Source of the DNA: Deltaproteobacteria bacterium
GTDB lineage: Bacteria > Desulfobacterota > DSM-4660 > Desulfatiglandales > B25-G16
NCBI GenBank assembly: GCA_003646875.1
Contig: QMLT01000114.1
Location: forward strand, 1-6,112
DNA: 6,112 nucleotides
Direction of reading: 5' to 3'
Shown here: one piece after another, positions 1 to 5,798 of the stretch
Numbering within the stretch: the first letter of the stretch is position 1
Layout: each line of letters opens with the position of its first letter
The notes under the pieces: model-generated
What the model saw: the letters and a program-made list of their open reading frames with translations, nothing else
Databases searched by the model: none
Told to the model about the DNA's origin: nothing
Position numbers and translations under genes: made by a program

Positions 1-1
1 T

Positions 2-760
2 AAAAAGGCATTCTTTATCAATAAACTGGCCCGTGGCATTGGCAGGATTGCAGCAGGCTTTTATCCCAATGATGTGATTGTGAGGCTGTCTGACTTTAAG
101 ACCAATGAGTATGCCAATCTCATCGGCGGACAACTCTATGAACCGACTGAGAGCAATCCCATGATAGGGTGGAGAGGGGCCTCCAGATACTATGATGAAC
201 GGTTTAAAGAGGCCTTTGGCCTGGAGTGTAAGGCAATCCTTAAGGCCAGAGACGAGATGGGACTGACCAATATCAAGGTGATGGTTCCCTTTTGCAGGAC
301 CCCTGAAGAGGGGAAAAAGGTCATTGATACCATGAGGGAGTTTGGCCTTATACAAGGAGATAATAACCTCGAGGTATATGTAATGTGTGAGATTCCAAGT
401 AATGTTATCTCTGCAGCCAGCTTCGCAGACATCTTTGATGGATTCTCCATTGGCTCAAATGACCTCACCCAGTTAACCCTGGGCCTTGACAGAGACAGTG
501 ACCTGGTGAGCCACATATTTGATGAGAGAAACGATGCAGTCAAGACCATGGTCAAGCAGGTCATTGATGTGGCAAAAAAACGAGGAAGAAAGATAGGGAT
601 CTGCGGGCAGGCGCCCAGTGATTTCCCAGAGTTTGCAACCTTCCTTGTGGAATGTGGTATCGACTCAATCAGTCTTATACCTGATACTGTAGTGAAAACA
701 CGACTTGCGGTTGCGAAAAAAGAGACTGAGATGGGGGAAAGGATGAAAGGTGGGGAATAG
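2..760 (+). CDS. ppsA: Phosphoenolpyruvate synthase, C-terminal part (5' end outside window)
   Basis: Phosphoenolpyruvate synthase (pyruvate, water dikinase) makes PEP, AMP and phosphate from pyruvate, ATP and water, a gluconeogenic step in the cytoplasm. The frame is open from the first bases, so about 252 C-terminal codons are present out of the roughly 760-800 usual for the family. This is the PEP/pyruvate-binding TIM-barrel domain. Visible family motifs are IVRLSDFKTNEYANL, NPMIGWRGASRY, the metal and substrate loop GSNDLTQLTLGLDRDS, and GICGQAPSD, whose cysteine (codon 602-604) is the catalytic acid/base seen in PpsA and PPDK. The GTG at 74 lies inside conserved sequence and is not the start. 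The gene ends 3 bases before the next GTG start, suggesting an operon. Pyruvate phosphate dikinase shares this domain, but the GICGQxPSD and LSDFKTNEY wording is that of PpsA. Confidence 0.95.
   Translation, partial: KKAFFINKLARGIGRIAAGFYPNDVIVRLSDFKTNEYANLIGGQLYEPTESNPMIGWRGASRYYDERFKEAFGLECKAILKARDEMGLTNIKVMVPFCRTPEEGKKVIDTMREFGLIQGDNNLEVYVMCEIPSNVISAASFADIFDGFSIGSNDLTQLTLGLDRDSDLVSHIFDERNDAVKTMVKQVIDVAKKRGRKIGICGQAPSDFPEFATFLVECGIDSISLIPDTVVKTRLAVAKKETEMGERMKGGE
746..755 (+). promoter_or_regulatory. Ribosome binding site of the fabF-type gene, inside the end of ppsA
   Basis: The purine-rich AAAGGTGGGG lies 8 bases before the GTG at 764. It supports that GTG as the real start and implies translation closely coupled to the end of ppsA. 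Confidence 0.6.
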
Positions 761-763
761 AAA

Positions 764-2008
764 GTGACGAGAAGAATTGTTATTACAGGCATGGGAGCGG
801 TAACTCCCCTGGCCGTTGGTGTGGAAGAAAGTTGGGAAAAGTTATGTGCCGGAGAGTCAGGAATCAAAAATGTTAGCCAATTTGATGCCTCTTCCTTGAA
901 ATGTCAGGTAGCAGGTGAAATACGGGACTTTGTGGCTGAAGATTTCTTGAGACCAAAGAAGATCAGGCGAGCTGATCGCTTTGTACACTTCCTTTTGGCC
1001 GCAACCAAGATGGCAATGGAAGACAGCCAGCTCAAGGTCAACCCCAGCGAGGAATATAGGGTGGGTGTCATAGCTGCTACTGCCATTGGATCCTGCAAAA
1101 CCTTTGAGGCAAATCATGAGCTCATTGTACATGGGCATATGAAAAATGTTACTCCATACCTCGTTATCAATCTTTCTGCTAACACTGCTGGAGGTGAGAT
1201 GGCAGCTATGTGTGGGGCTCGAGGACCTCACCACTTCCTTCAAGAGGCCTGTTCTGCCGGAACAAATGCAATAGGGTTGGGCTTCAGAGCAATTAAACAT
1301 AGTGAGGCTGAAGCAATGATTGTGGGTGGATCTGACGCTGGTATCAGCCCTACTTTAATGGCAAGCCTTGATAACCTCGGCGCAATAGCGACCTCATGGA
1401 ATGATGAACCTCACAGGTCAAGCAGACCCTTTGAAAAAAAGAGAAATGGTTTTGTAACCAGTGAGGGCTCAGGGGTCCTCATACTGGAAGAGCTGAAGCA
1501 TGCAAAGGCGCGGGGCGCAGAAATTTATGCAGAAATTGTGGGCTATGGCTCTACCTGTGATGCTTATCATGCAGTTGCTCCCCTCCCAAGCGGAGAAAGT
1601 GCGGTTAAATGCATGGAGCTCAGCATTGAAGAAGCTGGGATTATGCCAGAGCAAATAGAGTATATAAATGCACATGGAACATCTACCATGGCAAATGATG
1701 AGACAGAAACCATTGCAGTAAAGAAGCTATTTGGACCGAGAGCAAAAGAGATCATGATTAGCGCTAATAAATCAATGATAGGCCATATGTGGGGAGCTGC
1801 CGGCGCTGTGGAAGGAATCTTTACAGCAAAAACCTTGCAAGAAGGTTTAATACCACCCACAATTAATCTGGATGAACCTGATCCCAAATGTGATTTAGAC
1901 TATGTCCCTCATCAAGCGAGGAGGTCAAATATACGATATGCGCTTTCAAATTCATTTGGCTTCGGTGGTATAAACGCAAGTATTGTTTTTAAGAGATATG
2001 AAGATTGA
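764..2008 (+). CDS. fabF: 3-oxoacyl-[acyl-carrier-protein] synthase II (FabF family)
   Basis: Condenses malonyl-ACP with an acyl-enzyme to extend fatty acids (type II fatty acid synthesis, cytoplasm). At 414 residues it matches FabF, about 412. It opens with the family signature RRIVITGMGAVTPL. The catalytic set is complete: nucleophile Cys163 in EACSAGTNAIG, His304 in NAHGTST, Lys336 in SANKSM, His341 in IGHMWGAAGAVE, and the gating Phe400 in NSFGFGGINAS. The GTG start is supported by a purine-rich site 8 bases upstream and by the alignment of the N-terminal motif. It begins 3 bases after ppsA. No acyl carrier protein or other fab gene is visible nearby, so it could be a second FabF paralogue, or one serving a special fatty acid or polyketide-like product, rather than the main housekeeping enzyme. 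The family call is firm; the precise physiological role is inferred. Confidence 0.94.
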   Translation: MTRRIVITGMGAVTPLAVGVEESWEKLCAGESGIKNVSQFDASSLKCQVAGEIRDFVAEDFLRPKKIRRADRFVHFLLAATKMAMEDSQLKVNPSEEYRVGVIAATAIGSCKTFEANHELIVHGHMKNVTPYLVINLSANTAGGEMAAMCGARGPHHFLQEACSAGTNAIGLGFRAIKHSEAEAMIVGGSDAGISPTLMASLDNLGAIATSWNDEPHRSSRPFEKKRNGFVTSEGSGVLILEELKHAKARGAEIYAEIVGYGSTCDAYHAVAPLPSGESAVKCMELSIEEAGIMPEQIEYINAHGTSTMANDETETIAVKKLFGPRAKEIMISANKSMIGHMWGAAGAVEGIFTAKTLQEGLIPPTINLDEPDPKCDLDYVPHQARRSNIRYALSNSFGFGGINASIVFKRYED

Positions 2009-2070
2009 AAAATACGAGTCTAAACCTTTCTTTGCGGATATTGATTTGAGAAAATCAGTAACTAAATTCC

Positions 2071-2099
2071 TTGACATAGATTTTTTTATCCCTTAGTTT
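2071..2099 (+). promoter_or_regulatory. Possible sigma70-type promoter upstream of ilvE
   Basis: A perfect -35 hexamer TTGACA (2071-2076) is followed after 17 bases by TAGTTT (2094-2099), which matches only three of six -10 positions. It lies in the 152-base gap between fabF and ilvE, about 60 bases before the ATG, where a promoter would be expected. The weak -10 keeps confidence modest. Confidence 0.4.
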
Positions 2100-2147
2100 T
2101 TGCTACATACATTGAGCATGAGTTACTATGCAATAGCTGTTTGAAAA

Positions 2148-2154
2148 AAGGAGG
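2148..2154 (+). promoter_or_regulatory. Strong ribosome binding site of ilvE
   Basis: AAGGAGG is a near-perfect anti-Shine-Dalgarno match, 6 bases before the ATG at 2161, and fixes the ilvE start. Confidence 0.85.
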
Positions 2155-2160
2155 AAGAGT

Positions 2161-3228
2161 ATGGAAATTAAAGTGAACCTCGCTACTCATCTGAAAGAAA
2201 AACCAATAGATGAATCTAAGCTTGGTTTTGGAAAGATATTTACTGATCACATGCTCCTTATGGATTATGACATTGATACGGGTTGGCACAATGCCAGAAT
2301 AGAGCCCTATGATTATTTAAAAATTGATCCAGCTGCGGTTTGTCTTCACTATGGACAAGAGATATTTGAGGGTCTCAAAGCTTATTACGGAAAAGATAAA
2401 GGTATCTACCTTTTTAGGGTAGCCGATAATTTCAAGAGACTCAATGCTTCAGCAAGAAGGGTATGTATGCCAGAGCTCGATGCAGATTTTGTTATAAAGG
2501 CCCTAAAAAAGTTGATTCTAATTGAAAGGGAATGGATTCCTAAAACTCGTGGAACATCTCTCTATATAAGGCCAACGATGATCGCAACCGAACCTTTTTT
2601 AGGGGTCAGAGCAGCAACCAGTTATCTTTTTTATATTATTATAGGACCAGTGGGCTCCTATTATCCTGAGGGTCTTAATCCCGTGAAAATATATGTCGAG
2701 GATAAATACGTCAGAGCTGTAGCTGGTGGTACTGGAGAGGCAAAAACAGGTGGTAACTACGCTGCCAGCCTACTTGCAGCAGCGGAGGCACAAAAAAAAG
2801 GTTTCACTCAGGTTCTTTGGCTGGATGGATGCGAGAAAATGTGGATAGAAGAGGTTGGAGCTATGAATATGTTCTTTGTAATAGATGACGAGGTCATAAC
2901 CGCACCTCTTACAGGAAGCATTTTAGGAGGCATCACTCGGGATTCTGTAATTAAGATAGTGCGAGATTGGGGTTTGAAAATAAGAGAGAAGTCAGTCTCT
3001 ATCAATGACGTTTTAGCTGCAGCCAGCAATGGTGAGCTTAAGGAGGCCTTTGGCACTGGAACAGCAGCCGTTATATCCCCAGTTGGACAAATAACATATA
3101 AGGACAAAGATTATATCATATCAAACGGTAAGATGGGCGAACTTTCACAAAAACTTTACGATGAAATTGTAGCTATCCAGTATGCAGAAAAGGAAGACCC
3201 TTATGGCTGGACAGAAAAGATAGGATAG
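2161..3228 (+). CDS. ilvE: Branched-chain amino acid aminotransferase (class IV, PLP-dependent)
   Basis: Transfers the amino group between glutamate and the 2-oxo acids of leucine, isoleucine and valine, the last step of their synthesis and the first of their breakdown (cytoplasm). At 355 residues it belongs to the longer BCAT type shared by many bacteria and eukaryotes, not the roughly 310-residue E. coli type. The PLP Schiff-base lysine is Lys195 in GGTGEAKTGGNYAAS. The conserved IEEVGAMNMFFV follows at about 229-240, then the cofactor loop TGSILGGITRDS at about 251-262 and the phosphate-binding FGTGTAAVISPVG at about 297-309. The N-terminal HYGQEIFEGLKAY (63-75) is also typical. The SILGGITR loop has Gly where many homologues have Pro, a mild variation. 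The start is fixed by the AAGGAGG site. It is separated from fabF by a possible promoter and is probably its own unit. No leader peptide, attenuator or T-box is apparent. Confidence 0.95.
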   Translation: MEIKVNLATHLKEKPIDESKLGFGKIFTDHMLLMDYDIDTGWHNARIEPYDYLKIDPAAVCLHYGQEIFEGLKAYYGKDKGIYLFRVADNFKRLNASARRVCMPELDADFVIKALKKLILIEREWIPKTRGTSLYIRPTMIATEPFLGVRAATSYLFYIIIGPVGSYYPEGLNPVKIYVEDKYVRAVAGGTGEAKTGGNYAASLLAAAEAQKKGFTQVLWLDGCEKMWIEEVGAMNMFFVIDDEVITAPLTGSILGGITRDSVIKIVRDWGLKIREKSVSINDVLAAASNGELKEAFGTGTAAVISPVGQITYKDKDYIISNGKMGELSQKLYDEIVAIQYAEKEDPYGWTEKIG

Positions 3229-3358
3229 AAAGAAATACCAATTGCTCATACCAAAAGTTCGCTGATTTTTCCACATTCGATAGAATAAAGATTCTACATG
3301 TGAAAATTAGTGCTCCCAACCTAAAATCTATCCAATTCCTCATACACTTATCAAACAT
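3229..3358. other. Intergenic stretch with no clear feature
   Basis: This A+T-rich gap lies between ilvE and the broken vWA-like gene. I found no strong hairpin terminator, no convincing promoter and no Shine-Dalgarno site before the ATG at 3359. A short frame starting at GTG 3300 has no recognisable content. Confidence 0.4.
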
Positions 3359-4254
3359 ATGGCAAAACACAGTTTTTATAGAAAAAAGTTCATTTTTAAG
3401 ATAAAGTTGGTTGATATTTTTTGCTTTTTATTTATTGTCCTTCTTGTCTAAGTTGCTGCCCTCTACTTTACGAACAAGGGTTTTGCCATCGAGTTTAGGC
3501 AGGTAAGACAGCCTAAACCCAACCTATTTAATATAGGAATCGATGTATCGCAAACTATCAAACCAGGTGTTCTTGCCGATTTTAAGAAGGCGCTTATCTT
3601 AAGACTAAGAAACTTTGCTGGGGATGAGGAAGTTCGCTACCATATTTCCCTGTTTGGGACTCCAGGTTGTGGAAAGGAGGGTATTGTCGATATAGTTTCA
3701 ACTCAATCTCCAAAAGATCTTAACTCTTTTAATCGAGGGGTTGAGAAAAGGATTACGCAGATATCTATCGCAAAAAAGGCAAAAAACAAGGCGATACACA
3801 ACCTTTGACCACCCCATTATTCTGCTTTCTTGAAAAGATACTTACAGAAAGAATTGGAGGGCGGATAATAATTTTGTCTGATCTAGTAAATGATGATGAA
3901 GGTTGCCAAAAGAAATACGCACTTCCTTTAACAACAATAATAAAATTTGGCATACATAAAGATGGCCAGATTATTTTTTTATACTCTACACCCTATTTAC
4001 CAGGCAAATATACTACTCCTGAGATCTATGAAAAGTTGATTAATAAACAAGATAATTTTATAAAGGAAATGAGGAAACTTAGTAGTCAAGGTAAGGTGAG
4101 GGTATTCTTTTACCATATTCCAGATAATCCAAAGAAAAGACTACCTTTTTTGAAATCGAAATTACAATATTCTATACCGGCAACTACCTTCGAGGTTATT
4201 TGGGAAAGTGTTTCTAAAATGATTAACACTATCATCTGTGCTGTGAGGGGGTAA
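3359..4254 (+). pseudogene. Membrane-anchored vWA-like (MIDAS) protein gene, interrupted by a stop and a -1 frame change
   Basis: Reading from the ATG at 3359 and joining two frames gives about 298 residues. The start is a lysine/arginine-rich stretch and then a hydrophobic segment (about 18-37) that looks like an uncleaved membrane anchor. The rest resembles a von Willebrand factor A fold: a metal-site motif GIDVSQT (Asp62, Ser64, Thr66), TTPLFCFLEKIL (Thr152) and RIIILSDLVNDDE (Asp175), in the usual MIDAS order. Two lesions are seen. TAA at 3449-3451 sits in the middle of the anchor. The first frame then ends at TGA 3806 unless a -1 shift occurs in the A-runs at 3772-3787. The downstream frame stays open to 4254 and could give a 149-residue piece from TTG 3805, but without the first MIDAS motif. 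No Shine-Dalgarno precedes the ATG. Decay, sequencing error and recoding are all possible. The vWA assignment is by motif pattern only; ligand and function are unknown. Confidence 0.6.
4245..4251 (+). promoter_or_regulatory. Ribosome binding site of the thyA-type gene
   Basis: GAGGGGG overlaps the last codons of the upstream frame, 6 bases before ATG 4258. It suggests coupled translation of the two genes and supports the chosen start. Confidence 0.6.
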
Positions 4255-4257
4255 AAA

Positions 4258-4920
4258 ATGCATCTCGAATTTATTAAGGCAAGAGATTTACCAGATGCCT
4301 GGTTTCAGTGTGTTTATCAGATACTTGACACAGGAAGGACATATACAATAGATAGGGGAAGCTATGAAGGGCAGAAACGGATTGAGTTTGACTATATAAC
4401 AGTACATATAAAATATCCAGGCAAAAGGCCGCTGCTGCCCGACATCCCCCCCGCTTTAGGAATACCTAATCCGGTAGACAATGATTACCTCGATCAATAC
4501 CTTCCATACGTTATGACCTCTACAAAAAAGGAGGGGGAAGAGTACACCTATGGGGAGTATCTTGAACCACAAATAAATGAAATTATAAGGATGTATAGGG
4601 AAGATGGCCATGGCACAAACCAGGCCTATATGACAGTAGGCGATCCTAAAACATTATATCTTAGCGATCCTCCCTGTCTCAGAGGAATTGATACCAGGAT
4701 CAAGGACAACAAGCTCCACTTTGTTGTCTATTTCCGCTCATGGGATCTATGGAATGGATTTCCAGCTAATTTAGGAGCCATTCAATTATTGAAAGAATAT
4801 ATGGCTGAGAGTATAGGTGTTGAAGACGGGCAAATTATAGCTGCAAGCAAGGGCCTCCATCTTTACGATTATATCTGGGAATTAGCAAAATTGCGGACTA
4901 TGAAATCAGGGGGGAAATGA
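4258..4920 (+). CDS. thyA: Thymidylate synthase family enzyme, short archaeal/methanogen type
   Basis: ThyA enzymes methylate dUMP to dTMP using methylene-tetrahydrofolate or a related C1 carrier. This 220-residue protein is shorter than E. coli ThyA (264) and resembles the compact archaeal form. Catalytic residues keep E. coli spacing exactly: nucleophile Cys140 (DPPC; E. coli 146), Arg160-Ser161 (166-167), Asp163 (169), Asn171 in GFPANLG (177), His201 and Tyr203 in LHLYDY (207, 209). Arg33 in DRGSYEG probably corresponds to the phosphate-binding Arg21, and Tyr98 in YTYGEYL to Tyr94. Retained Asn171 favours a uracil over a cytosine nucleotide; T4-type dCMP hydroxymethylase has Asp there. Leu141 replaces the His found after the cysteine in E. 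coli. GAGGGGG 6 bases before the ATG supports the start. It begins 3 bases after the broken vWA-like gene and is probably co-transcribed with it. The family is firm; the substrate and C1 donor are inferred. Confidence 0.87.
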   Translation: MHLEFIKARDLPDAWFQCVYQILDTGRTYTIDRGSYEGQKRIEFDYITVHIKYPGKRPLLPDIPPALGIPNPVDNDYLDQYLPYVMTSTKKEGEEYTYGEYLEPQINEIIRMYREDGHGTNQAYMTVGDPKTLYLSDPPCLRGIDTRIKDNKLHFVVYFRSWDLWNGFPANLGAIQLLKEYMAESIGVEDGQIIAASKGLHLYDYIWELAKLRTMKSGGK

Positions 4921-5010
4921 TCAATTATAGATATGGATTATACCTTAAGAAAACGGTTTTAGCTTTCCAATTATCTTGAGAATACCAAATACCGTAACAT
5001 CTCAAAAAAT
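4921..5010. other. Short intergenic stretch after the thyA-type gene
   Basis: A+T-rich and without an open frame of note. The small palindrome AAAACGGTTTT (about 4950-4960) is too short and lacks a T-run, so I do not call it a terminator. Confidence 0.3.
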
Positions 5011-5078
5011 TGTAACGAAGAAATCACTTGACGCAAACGCGCCAACGTTTTGCGGTCAAGTGCAGTGACGGGTTGGCT
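5011..5078. repeat. Bulged inverted repeat with some attC-like symmetry; alternatively a terminator of the toxin-antitoxin operon
   Basis: The arms CACTTGAC (5025-5032) and GTCAAGTG (5055-5062) pair perfectly. They continue inward as GCAAACG against CGTTTTGCG with two single unpaired bases on the right arm, around a 6-base loop (5040-5045). T5024 can also pair with A5064 if C5063 is bulged. Outside this, AAC (5014-5016) and GTT (5072-5074) face each other across unpaired 7-base spacers on both sides. Extra-helical bases on one arm, unpaired spacers and outer AAC/GTT triplets are the architecture of integron attC sites, but the rest of the outer boxes fits the consensus poorly. On the - strand the hairpin lies downstream of vapC and is followed by a moderately T-rich run, so it could simply end that transcript. 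Confidence 0.4.
5054..5064 (+). repeat. 11-bp direct repeat, copy 1 (thyA side of the toxin-antitoxin module)
   Basis: GGTCAAGTGCA, identical to 5894-5904. It forms most of the right arm of the bulged hairpin. The two copies bracket the vapBC-type pair about 840 bases apart. Confidence 0.5.
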
Positions 5079-5095
5079 GGTGCAATGCCTTATAA

Positions 5096-5497
5096 TTATT
5101 CACTGTACGAATTTAATGATATTGCCACTGAAGAAAACACACGCAGCAACTGCTTATCAACAGTTATTAAAGGGACTTTCAAGTCATTTGCCGTGGCGAT
5201 AAATTCACAATCATAAGCAGAACAATTGCTTGTTGAGGTAAGCCTTAAAACTTCATATGACGGAACCTCATATTCTCGACCCCTTAGTAATTCCAACGCA
5301 CTATTCATTATCTGCTGAGCTTGCTCCAACTTGATGATATCTTTTTGCATATACAGAGTTAGGACATTGCGAAATTCGCTACGCCATAAAATCGGTGCTG
5401 CCCACTCGTTGTCCTTTTGTAGGGCACGTTCCGCTAAAACAGATTGCTCGCTTGATAGGAAAAGATAGCCAAGGACATTTGTATCAACCACAATCAT
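5096..5497 (-). CDS. vapC: VapC-type toxin, PIN-domain ribonuclease
   Basis: Predicted Mg2+-dependent endoribonuclease, the toxic half of a type II toxin-antitoxin pair; VapC proteins typically cut tRNA or rRNA to stop growth. It has 133 residues, normal for the family. The acidic PIN quartet is complete: Asp5 in IVVDTNVLGYL, Glu41 in WRSEFRNVL, Asp96 in SAYDCEFIATA and Asp114 in LITVDKQLL. The toxin therefore appears catalytically intact. Its ATG (5495-5497) overlaps the antitoxin TGA as ATGA, the coupled arrangement usual in these operons, with a purine-rich GAAGGTAGG just before. The gene runs against the neighbouring thyA-type gene and points toward it. The 3' side carries the bulged hairpin at 5025-5062. 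Its RNA target cannot be predicted from sequence. Confidence 0.92.
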   Translation of the reverse strand: MIVVDTNVLGYLFLSSEQSVLAERALQKDNEWAAPILWRSEFRNVLTLYMQKDIIKLEQAQQIMNSALELLRGREYEVPSYEVLRLTSTSNCSAYDCEFIATANDLKVPLITVDKQLLRVFSSVAISLNSYSE

Positions 5498-5736
5498 AGC
5501 CTACCTTCTGTTTTTGCCTTGTTGAATTCCTCATCACTGATCAGATGTCCGGCTGTCAATTGACGGAGCTGACGAGCATTCTCAAGCGCCTCGTCGAGAT
5601 TTATTCGGCGACTTATAACAGTGTTTTCAATGCACATGATAATCTCGCTATTGATGGAACGCCTATTTATTTCTGCGACTGACTTGAGCCGATCGTAAAG
5701 CTCATTTGGTATATTCTTTACCGTTACCGTTGCCAT
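5494..5736 (-). CDS. vapB: Ribbon-helix-helix antitoxin of the VapC toxin (FitA/VapB-like)
   Basis: Predicted antitoxin that binds and blocks the PIN toxin and represses its own operon. From the ATG at 5736 it has 80 residues. The N-terminal MATVTVKNIPNELYDRLK is the DNA-contacting beta strand and first helix of the Arc/FitA ribbon-helix-helix fold, followed by NRRSINSEII, the second helix. The C-terminal part, with ISDEEFNKAKTEGRL, is the acidic/basic tail that usually wraps the toxin. I chose 5736 over the ATG at 5778 because GGAGG lies 7 bases upstream (5744-5748) and because the promoter -10 box (5770-5775) puts the transcription start near 5763, downstream of 5778. It overlaps vapC by ATGA. 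The fold resembles FitA more than the AbrB-like VapB type; the gene symbol is generic. Confidence 0.9.
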   Translation of the reverse strand: MATVTVKNIPNELYDRLKSVAEINRRSINSEIIMCIENTVISRRINLDEALENARQLRQLTAGHLISDEEFNKAKTEGRL

Positions 5737-5743
5737 ATAAACA

Positions 5744-5748
5744 CCTCC
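5744..5748 (-). promoter_or_regulatory. Ribosome binding site of the antitoxin gene
   Basis: GGAGG on the - strand, 7 bases before ATG 5736. It decides the antitoxin start in favour of the shorter, 80-residue form. Confidence 0.8.
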
Positions 5749-5752
5749 AATT

Positions 5753-5790
5753 GGTTTTAATATGAAACCATTATGCAACCTAATGGGGTT
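5753..5790 (-). promoter_or_regulatory. Operator-like palindromes over the toxin-antitoxin promoter
   Basis: GGTTT (5753-5757) and AAACC (5765-5769) form a 17-bp imperfect palindrome over the predicted transcription start. A second imperfect palindrome, AACC (5777-5780) facing GGTT (5787-5790), lies between the -10 and -35 boxes. Repeated GGTT/AACC half-sites overlapping the promoter are what an autorepressing ribbon-helix-helix antitoxin would be expected to bind. Binding itself is inferred. Confidence 0.5.
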
Positions 5791-5798
5791 ATTGTCAA
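5770..5798 (-). promoter_or_regulatory. Sigma70-type promoter of the toxin-antitoxin operon
   Basis: On the - strand a perfect -35 TTGACA (5793-5798) is separated by exactly 17 bases from CATAAT (5770-5775), five of six matches to TATAAT. The expected transcription start is near 5763, giving a short leader containing the GGAGG site. The spacing and match make this the best promoter in the window. Confidence 0.8.

Noticed and set aside
74..760. PEP synthase starting at GTG 74
   Set aside because: The same frame is open to the window edge, and the residues before 74 (LARGIGRIAAGFYPNDVIV) continue the conserved PpsA sequence, so 74 is internal.
190..867. Long - strand open frame across ppsA and fabF
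   Set aside because: Antisense to two well-supported genes; its translation shows no family motifs.
2048..2061. GATTT-gag-AAAATC as a terminator after fabF
   Set aside because: A five-pair, A+T-only stem without a following T-run is too weak.
3805..4254. A stand-alone 149-residue gene from TTG 3805
   Set aside because: Only a weak, badly spaced AAGG precedes it, and it begins in the middle of the vWA-like fold whose first metal motif lies in the upstream frame; better read as part of the interrupted gene, though separate translation is not excluded.
4258..4920. dCMP hydroxymethylase or dCMP methylase
   Set aside because: The residue matching E. coli Asn177 is Asn171, which favours a uracil nucleotide; cytosine-specific members have Asp there.
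5028..5216. 62-residue + strand open frame
   Set aside because: It covers the hairpin and the antisense of the vapC 3' end, has no ribosome binding site and shows no recognisable protein content.
5737..5778. Longer antitoxin starting at ATG 5778
   Set aside because: The -10 box lies at 5770-5775, so 5778 would be upstream of the transcript start; ATG 5736 has GGAGG at the right distance and begins the conserved fold.
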